From Alphaproteobacteria bacterium (GTDB lineage: Bacteria > Pseudomonadota > Alphaproteobacteria > UBA6615): a stretch of 9,356 bases of DNA. Below are positions 4,727 through 9,356 of this stretch, one piece after another. Position 1 is the stretch's first letter; each line of letters opens with the position of its first letter. The translations under genes and the position numbers were made by a program. The stretch spans positions 1-9,356 of the forward strand of contig JABDJY010000041.1 in assembly GCA_013003285.1 (NCBI GenBank). The letters run 5' to 3'. A model generated the notes under the pieces. The model searched no databases. It was not told where the DNA came from and saw only the letters and a program-made list of their open reading frames with translations.

Positions 4727-4734
4727 ATGTGCCG

Positions 4735-5166
4735 ATGAATGTGGATGCCATACTCCGCGCAAAGGGCGCGGGCGTCGAAACCGCGCGGCCCGATTGGACA
4801 GTTTTACAGGCCGTGCAGAAACTTGCAGAACTGGGTGTCGGCGCGCTGGTGGTCAGCGCGGACGGCCAACGTATCGCCGGGATCATTTCCGAGCGCGATG
4901 TCATGCGCCAGATCGCCAACGGCGGACACCAGACGCTTGAGAAGACGGTCGATGACGTCATGATACGCGAGGTCATTACCTGCAGCCGTGGCGATACGGT
5001 AAACGATTTGATGAGCGTGATGACAGAACGCCGCATCCGGCATCTGCCGGTGATCGAGGATGGCCTGTTGGTGGGCATCGTCTCGATCGGTGATGTGGTG
5101 AAACGCCGGATTGAAGAAACCGAATTCGAGGCCGAGGCGCTACGCCAGTATATCGCGACGGGATGA
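4735..5166 (+). CDS. CBS-domain pair protein, 143 aa
   Basis: A stand-alone pair of CBS domains forming one Bateman module. CBS1 spans about residues 8-65 and includes VLQAVQKLAELGVGALVV and IAGIISERDVMRQIA. CBS2 spans about 73-130 and includes VMIREVITCSRGDTVNDLM, RIRHLPVIEDGLLVGIVSIG and DVVKRRI. The conserved Asp residues of the nucleotide-contact positions are D55 and D120. Such proteins bind adenine nucleotides (AMP, ATP or related) and act as energy or redox sensors, usually by contacting other proteins; the partner is unknown. Length is normal for this group. It follows the stress-related genes on the same strand and is a common neighbour of Usp genes, but its GC-rich codon use matches the right half of the window and it has no visible FNR box. 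It is convergent with the metallopeptidase gene, 38 bases apart. Confidence 0.92.
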   Translation: MNVDAILRAKGAGVETARPDWTVLQAVQKLAELGVGALVVSADGQRIAGIISERDVMRQIANGGHQTLEKTVDDVMIREVITCSRGDTVNDLMSVMTERRIRHLPVIEDGLLVGIVSIGDVVKRRIEETEFEAEALRQYIATG

Positions 5167-5186
5167 TGCTCGGGCGCGCTGCTGCC

Positions 5187-5212
5187 ACTAACTAGGCGCA
5201 CTGACTAGGCGC
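5187..5212. repeat. 13-base tandem duplication between convergent genes
   Basis: Two adjacent 13-base units (5187-5199 and 5200-5212) agree at 11 positions and share ACTAGGCGC. The second unit includes the stop codon of the leftward metallopeptidase gene. Probably a small slippage duplication with no function. Confidence 0.4.
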
Positions 5213-5669
5213 GCGCTTCGATCGCCTCCATATCGTCGTCGGAGAGGCCAAAATGGTGGCCGATCTCGTGAATCAGCACGTGGCGAACCACGTGGTAGAG
5301 GTCCTCGCCGCTCTCGCACCAATAGTCCAACAGCGGCCGGCGATAGAGATAAATACGGTCGATATCGGTGAGCGTGTCGGCGACGCTTTTCTGGTCGAGG
5401 CTGATCCCCTGATACAGGCCCAGCAGATCGAAAGGGCTCTCCAACGCCAACGCTTCCAGGGTCTCGTCATCGGGAAAGTCGACTACGTGGATGGCCACAT
5501 CGGCGACATGCTGGGACAATGTGCGCGGGATGGTCGCGAATGCTTCCGAGGCTATCGTTTCGATATCGCTGAGCGTCGGCGCGCTGGAATATTTGCCGGT
5601 GGCTACCATGCCCCAGATATAAGCCCGCTTGATCTTGCCGCCAAGCGCCGCCAGTCTAGCCGGGTTCAT
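5205..5669 (-). CDS. Minimal zincin-like metallopeptidase family protein, 154 aa
   Basis: Belongs to the short zincin-like metallopeptidase family (formerly DUF1025, Pfam PF06262). The zinc site is at the C-terminus: HEIGHHFGLSD at residues 134-144 gives HExxHxxGxxD with H134, H138 and D144 as ligands and E135 as catalytic base. Upstream, the family-typical VVDFPDDETLEALALESPFD and IYLYRRPLLDYW are present. It is cytosolic, with no signal peptide. Substrate is not established for the family. The ATG at 5669 gives 154 residues; an internal ATG at 5609 (MVATGKYSSAPTLSDIE) gives 134, closer to the usual 120-140. Neither has a strong ribosome site, so the start is uncertain. It is divergent from phhB with a 62-base gap, which must hold both promoters. 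Confidence 0.88.
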   Translation of the reverse strand: MNPARLAALGGKIKRAYIWGMVATGKYSSAPTLSDIETIASEAFATIPRTLSQHVADVAIHVVDFPDDETLEALALESPFDLLGLYQGISLDQKSVADTLTDIDRIYLYRRPLLDYWCESGEDLYHVVRHVLIHEIGHHFGLSDDDMEAIEARA

Positions 5670-5731
5670 ATCGCCGTGGGGCAGGCCGCGAGACCGGCCG
5701 CGAATCAGGCACGGACAAGCAGGAGGAACGG

Positions 5732-6019
5732 ATGGCTGAAAAACTAAGCGATGCGGCGCGCACAGCGGCGTTGGCGAGCCTTCCCGGATGGTCCCCGGTC
5801 GACGGCCGCGACGCCATCACCAATACCTTCACCTTCAAAGATTTCAACGAGGCCTTCGGCTTCATGAGCCGGGTCGCACTGAAAGCCGAGGCCATGAACC
5901 ACCACCCGGAATGGTTCAACGTCTGGAACCGGGTCGAGGTCACCCTATCGACCCACGATGCCGGCGGCCTGACCGAGCTCGATATCGAGCTGGCGACCTT
6001 TATGGATGGGGCTGCGTAA
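5732..6019 (+). CDS. phhB: Pterin-4a-carbinolamine dehydratase, 95 aa
   Basis: Dehydrates 4a-hydroxytetrahydropterin to quinonoid dihydropterin, recycling the cofactor of aromatic amino acid hydroxylases; bacterial homologues can also serve in other pterin roles. The signature E53-A-M-N-H57-H58-P59 (EAMNHHPEW) is intact, as is the later VTLSTHDAGGLTELD segment with H75. Length is typical. The start is fixed by AGGAGGAA just upstream (5720-5727). No phenylalanine hydroxylase is in the window, so its partner is elsewhere or its role is different. It is convergent with the dehydrogenase gene (26 bases between stops), with only a weak ACCC/GGGT hairpin (6029-6042) between them. Confidence 0.93.
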   Translation: MAEKLSDAARTAALASLPGWSPVDGRDAITNTFTFKDFNEAFGFMSRVALKAEAMNHHPEWFNVWNRVEVTLSTHDAGGLTELDIELATFMDGAA

Positions 6020-6045
6020 GCCCCATTCACCCGGAAGAGGGTAAA

Positions 6046-6807
6046 TTACCTCGCCGCCATCCGCAGTGCGCCGTCGAGGCGGATGACGTCACCATTGATC
6101 AGCACATTATCACAGAGGTGTAGGACCAGCTTGGCATAGTCCTTGGGCGTGCCGAGGCGCTTGGGAAATTCCGGCTGCTGCGACAGGCTCTCATAGGCTT
6201 CCGGCGGCAGGCCGGCCATCATCGGCGTGTCGATCAGACCCGGAGAGATAGTGTTCACGCGGATGCCGCTGCGCGCCAGCTCGCGGGCGGCAACGATGTT
6301 CAGCGCCACAATGCCGCCCTTCGAGGAGGCATAGGCGGCCTGGCCGATCTGGCCTTCATAGGCGGCAACCGAGGCGGTGTTGATAATTAGCCCGCGCTCA
6401 TCGTCTTCCATGGGCTCGGCCTCCTGCATGTCGGCGGCGACCAGGCGGATCATGTTGAAGGTGCCGATCAGATTGACCTTGATCACCGCTTCATAGGCTT
6501 CCAGCGGCAACGGCCCGTTACGATTGACGATGCGCCCCGGCGTGGCGACCCCGGCGCAATTGACCAGCAACTGAGCAATACCGTTGGCCTCGCGGGCGGC
6601 GGCGACCGCCGCGACCGCGCTGTCCGAACTGGTGACATCACACTCAATGGCGATCCCACCGCATTCTTCGGCAACCGCCTGGGCACCGGCCATGTTAACG
6701 TCCATGACGGCGACTTTCATGCCCTGTGCGGCCAGAGTGCGGGCGCATTCGGCGCCGATCCCCGATCCGCCGCCGGTAATAATCGCGGCCCTGCCCTGCA
6801 AATCCAT
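6046..6807 (-). CDS. Short-chain dehydrogenase, 3-hydroxyacyl-CoA dehydrogenase type, 253 aa
   Basis: A classical SDR with Rossmann motif TGGGSGIG (11-18), Asp36 at the end of beta-2 (VMDVN) indicating NAD preference, NCAG (83-86), Asn112, catalytic Ser146 (NTASVAA), Tyr159 and Lys163 (YASSK). The IINTASVAAYEGQIGQAAYA segment, PGLIDTPMM and the FPKRLGTPKDYAKLV tail are typical of the 17-beta-HSD10 / type II 3-hydroxyacyl-CoA dehydrogenase subgroup, which oxidises (S)-3-hydroxyacyl-CoA or 2-methyl-3-hydroxybutyryl-CoA in fatty acid and isoleucine breakdown. The exact substrate is inference from overall resemblance. A strong GGGGAGGT ribosome site precedes the ATG. It lies 73 bases downstream of the flavin monooxygenase gene on the same strand and may share its transcript. 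Confidence 0.9.
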   Translation of the reverse strand: MDLQGRAAIITGGGSGIGAECARTLAAQGMKVAVMDVNMAGAQAVAEECGGIAIECDVTSSDSAVAAVAAAREANGIAQLLVNCAGVATPGRIVNRNGPLPLEAYEAVIKVNLIGTFNMIRLVAADMQEAEPMEDDERGLIINTASVAAYEGQIGQAAYASSKGGIVALNIVAARELARSGIRVNTISPGLIDTPMMAGLPPEAYESLSQQPEFPKRLGTPKDYAKLVLHLCDNVLINGDVIRLDGALRMAAR

Positions 6808-6880
6808 GACGACCTCCCCTCGTTATTATTGCTTGTGCGCCCGCGATTTTACGCGTTCGCGATACCCTGTGCCAGCGATC

Positions 6881-7966
6881 CTACTGCGCGGCCGCCAGGG
6901 GCTTGGGAATATTCACCCCGCCCAGCGGTCCGACCGCTTTTTCGATCAGCGGCATAACTTCCTCGCCGAAGCGGCGGATCGATTTCATCACCACCTCATG
7001 ATCGGTGCGCCCGATGGTCATATAGAGGGCGATATGGCTGGTGCCGGCGCGGGTGATTTCGTCGGCCAGACATTCCGCCACGGTCTCCACACTGCCGATC
7101 GGGTTCCATTTCAGAATGTCTTCCGGCGACATTTCGCCCTCGAAGGCCTCTTCCGGCAGCCACGCCTCCTGCAGCTCGGTTTGACCCTGCCGCAGATAGC
7201 GCGACAGGCGCACCTGGTAGCGGGCATTCTCAGCAAACGCCAAGGCCTCGTCCTTGTCGTCGGTCACCAGGCAATAGCGCAGGGAGCCGAAATGCAGATC
7301 GCCGATGGCCCGCCCCTCATCCCGCCAGGTCTCCTCGGTCTGCGCGCGGATGGCGACCAGCGTGTCGGTATCCTGGCCAAAGCCGGAGACGATGAACGGA
7401 TAGGGTCCGCGCGCCGCCCGACGTTGCGAGTCGGGACTATTGCCGGCGATCCAGATTTGCGGCCGCGGCGACTGGATCGGCGCGGTGGTGAAGAAGGTTT
7501 GCGGCAGGTCGATATACTTGCCGTGATATTCAACGCTTTCCTGACCCACGCCCTGGCTGATCAACTCGATCCATTCGTCGGCAACGTCGCGTGCTTCTTC
7601 AAGCGAGACGCCGAACCGTTCCAGCTCATAAGCCTGATAGCCACTGCCCAGCCCCAGCACCAGACGCCCCTCGGCGAGATTGTCGGCAAAGGCGATTTCG
7701 CCGAGCAACCGGGCAGGATCATACAGCGCCGGCAACACCGCGGCGGTGCCCAGTTTAATGCTCAGGGTCTGCGGCGCCATATGGGCAACCATCAGCAGAG
7801 GCGATGGTGTGATCGAATAATTGGTGAAATGATGCTCGGTAAACCAGGCAGTGCCGAAGCCGGCGGTCTCCGCCGCTTGCACCTGCTCGACCGTTTCGGC
7901 GATCATTTGCGCCGGCGTTTGCGCGCGGTCGCGCCGATTCATCAGATTGAATATTCCGAAATTCAT
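6881..7966 (-). CDS. LLM-class flavin-dependent oxidoreductase (luciferase-like), 361 aa
   Basis: A bacterial-luciferase-like TIM barrel that uses reduced flavin and oxygen to hydroxylate or oxidise a substrate. Visible family features: MNFGIFNLMN strand 1, AAETAGFGTAWFTEHHF (31-47), the KLGTAAVLPALYDPARLLGE segment (71-90), GRLVLGLGSGYQAYELERFG (100-119) contacting flavin phosphate, and PQIWIAGNSPDS further on. Full length for the family. The substrate cannot be read from sequence; alkanal, limonene-type and xenobiotic monooxygenases all share this form. A GGGAGGAAG ribosome site supports the ATG at 7966. It is 50 bases downstream of the EamA gene. A -35-like TTGACT (8020-8015, minus) overlaps the EamA stop codon and could give it its own promoter, but the -10 is poor. 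Confidence 0.92.
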   Translation of the reverse strand: MNFGIFNLMNRRDRAQTPAQMIAETVEQVQAAETAGFGTAWFTEHHFTNYSITPSPLLMVAHMAPQTLSIKLGTAAVLPALYDPARLLGEIAFADNLAEGRLVLGLGSGYQAYELERFGVSLEEARDVADEWIELISQGVGQESVEYHGKYIDLPQTFFTTAPIQSPRPQIWIAGNSPDSQRRAARGPYPFIVSGFGQDTDTLVAIRAQTEETWRDEGRAIGDLHFGSLRYCLVTDDKDEALAFAENARYQVRLSRYLRQGQTELQEAWLPEEAFEGEMSPEDILKWNPIGSVETVAECLADEITRAGTSHIALYMTIGRTDHEVVMKSIRRFGEEVMPLIEKAVGPLGGVNIPKPLAAAQ

Positions 7967-8016
7967 TTTTGCTTCCTCCCGAGCGGCGCTATTTACCGAT
8001 TATCGTCACAATTGAG

Positions 8017-8943
8017 TCAAGCCGTGTCCGGCGCGGTTTTTTCTTCCAGTTGCCGCCGCGCCCGATCGATCACCGCCGCCCGGCGCACAATATAGATGGC
8101 GCTGCCGGTGATGATCAGCGCGCCGATGACCGACAGCCCATCGGGCACCTCGCCGAAGGCGAAAAAGGCGATGAGGGCGATAAACGGCAGGCGCAGATAA
8201 TCCAGCGGCGCGATGTTCGAGGCCTCGGCCATGGAGAACGCCTTGCTGGTACACACGATGCCGGTGGTGCCCAACACGCCCATGGCCGCCGACACGCCCA
8301 ACATCTCCCAGCTGGGGGTCACCCACACCGTCAGGGCGATCACGGTCAGCACCAACGCCGACCACAGGGTCTGGTAGATCGTGATGGTCGCGGTCGACTC
8401 GGTCGCGCTGAGACGCTTGACCCCAATGAACCACCAGGCGAGCAGGAAGGCGCCCATAAGGGGGAGCAGCGCCACCAAAGGTATCTCGGCGAAGCCGGGC
8501 CGCAGGATGATCAGCACCCCGATGAATCCGATCACCGTGGCGCCCCAGCGGGCGAATTCCACCCGTTCCTTGAGCAGCAGTGCGGCAATGATGGTGGTGA
8601 ATAGGGGCGCGGTGAAATTAAGCGCGGTCGCTTCCGCCAGGGGCATCTCAGCCAGAGCGACGAAGAACGACGCGGTCATGATCACGGTCAGCATCGAGGT
8701 GGCGAAATGAAGGCCGTGCCGCCGGGTCTTCAAAACGACCCCGCGGCCGCGCAGCAGCCAGGGCAGCATGAGCGGCAGGGCCCACAGAAACCGCAGCGCG
8801 GAGACCTGATAGGGGTGCAACTCGGCGGCGACGATCCGCACCAGGCTATGGTTCAGCGCCAGCGCCCCCATCCCCAACATCATCAACAGGGCCGCCAGAA
8901 CGGGCCGCGAAATACCGAATAGCGTTTTATCGCTGTTGTTCAC
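8017..8943 (-). CDS. EamA-family (DMT) transporter, 308 aa
   Basis: An inner-membrane drug/metabolite transporter with two EamA halves, about ten membrane spans. The first half runs about residues 14-147 (LAALLMMLGMGALALNHSLV ... GVLIILRPG), the second about 156-290, ending APLDYLRLPFIALIAFFAFG, EVPDGLSVIGALIITGSAIY. A basic, charged C-terminal tail (RARRQLEEK) should be cytoplasmic. The transported compound is unknown; family members export amino acids, nucleosides or other small metabolites. The start is GTG at 8943, inside GTGA, whose TGA (8942-8940) ends the upstream EamA gene. This 4-base overlap implies translational coupling, and there is no good independent ribosome site. Confidence 0.92.
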   Translation of the reverse strand: MNNSDKTLFGISRPVLAALLMMLGMGALALNHSLVRIVAAELHPYQVSALRFLWALPLMLPWLLRGRGVVLKTRRHGLHFATSMLTVIMTASFFVALAEMPLAEATALNFTAPLFTTIIAALLLKERVEFARWGATVIGFIGVLIILRPGFAEIPLVALLPLMGAFLLAWWFIGVKRLSATESTATITIYQTLWSALVLTVIALTVWVTPSWEMLGVSAAMGVLGTTGIVCTSKAFSMAEASNIAPLDYLRLPFIALIAFFAFGEVPDGLSVIGALIITGSAIYIVRRAAVIDRARRQLEEKTAPDTA

Positions 8944-9356
8944 CGGGGATTCTCGACCGGGTGGAGTCGCCCCGCTATCGCCTCGCGTCGCGCGATATAG
9001 ACCGCCGAGCCGGCGATCAAGATGGCGCCCACCGCCGTCCAGATATCCGGCACTTCGGAGAACCAGATGAAGCCGATACCGGCGGCGAACAGCAGACGCA
9101 CGAAATCAAGCGGCGCGATCGACGACATCTCGACAATTGCCATGGCGCGGGTCAGCAATAAATGCGCCAACGTCGACAACAGGCCGCATAGCACCATCGC
9201 CCCCAACACCAGCCAGGAGGGTGTGGTCCAAAAAAACAGCGCCGGCAGCAGGGTGAAGAGCGTCAGGTAAAAACTAAACGCCAACACCACGGTTCGGACA
9301 TTGTCTTCCTGCGAAACAATCCGAATGATCATCATGTTGCAGGCAATGGTCATGGC
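8940..9356 (-). CDS. Second EamA-family transporter, C-terminal part (cut by window edge)
   Basis: 138 residues are visible. The frame is open to the edge (the codon before the first visible Met is GCC), so the listed Met is internal and the start lies beyond the window. It covers the C-terminal EamA half: LAFSFYLTLFTLLPALFFW, MVLCGLLSTLAHLLLTRAM, SSIAPLDFVRLLFAAGIGF, DIWTAVGAILIAGSAVYI. In the last 52-residue block (VEMSSIAPLD to IARREA) it is identical at 29 positions to the neighbouring EamA protein, so the pair came from a tandem duplication. It overlaps the next gene by 4 bases. Confidence 0.92.
   Translation of the reverse strand, partial: AMTIACNMMIIRIVSQEDNVRTVVLAFSFYLTLFTLLPALFFWTTPSWLVLGAMVLCGLLSTLAHLLLTRAMAIVEMSSIAPLDFVRLLFAAGIGFIWFSEVPDIWTAVGAILIAGSAVYIARREAIAGRLHPVENPR

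Larger units (their letters stand above)
4425..4734. other. 310-base gap without a gene, rich in inverted repeats
   Basis: Between the frameshifted gene and the CBS gene no credible coding frame is seen on either strand. The stretch holds the hairpin at 4433-4450, the long inverted repeat at 4474-4506, the palindrome at 4502-4513, repeat copy 2 (4506-4551), a GGTTAACC palindrome (4581-4588) and overlapping GGGC/GCCC hairpins (4600-4628). It also marks the change from the lower-GC left half to the GC-rich right half. No FNR-like box is found here. Confidence 0.5.

Noticed and set aside
6584..8095. 503-codon plus-strand ORF across the flavin monooxygenase gene
   Set aside because: Antisense shadow in GC-rich DNA. 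The minus-strand genes there have full family motifs and good ribosome sites.
8006..8434. Minus-strand ORF of 142 codons inside the EamA gene
   Set aside because: Alternate-frame shadow with repetitive Arg/Gly/His composition; the overlapping EamA frame is clearly real.

Overview
The window looks like chromosomal DNA of an alphaproteobacterium. This rests on the right half: GC-rich, strongly biased codon use, an HEIGHHFGLSDDD-type metallopeptidase of the alphaproteobacterial kind, good GGAGG-type ribosome sites and ATGA/GTGA-style gene overlaps. The genus cannot be named from the sequence alone. There are no RNA genes, CRISPR arrays, insertion sequences or integrases.

Left part (1 to about 4600) has a lower-GC, less biased texture. 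In order it holds: the first codons of a leftward gene running off the edge; a divergent region with a strong hairpin; a 97-residue conserved hypothetical gene; a 258-base gap with one doubtful tiny ORF and an FNR/FixK-like box; a 624-residue Clp/HSP100-type AAA+ ATPase with a divergent, Walker-less N-terminal half; a 229-base regulatory region with a second FNR/Anr-like box; a tandem universal stress protein; a small membrane-anchored protein gene that appears broken by a one-base frameshift; and a 310-base gap full of inverted repeats. The two FNR-like boxes precede the ATPase and the stress protein. In both, exactly 23 bases separate the box from a TAGG-type -10 element, which is the geometry of an FNR class II promoter. 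I infer a low-oxygen or redox-controlled stress module. A CBS-domain protein, the kind of gene often found beside Usp genes in such regulons, follows directly but has GC-rich, core-like composition and no visible box of its own.

Right part (about 4735 to 9356) is ordinary metabolic and housekeeping sequence: the CBS protein (+), a minimal zincin-like metallopeptidase (-), pterin-4a-carbinolamine dehydratase (+), then a leftward run of a short-chain dehydrogenase of the 3-hydroxyacyl-CoA type, a luciferase-like flavin monooxygenase and two tandem paralogous EamA drug/metabolite exporters, the outer one cut by the window edge. The two EamA genes overlap by 4 bases (GTGA) and are probably co-translated.

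The most interesting signals are the paired FNR-type promoters, the AAA+ ATPase with an atypical His-containing pore loop (GHTG) and a degenerate N-terminal module, the reconstructable frameshift, and a 46-base imperfect repeat present once in each of the two large left-half intergenic regions.
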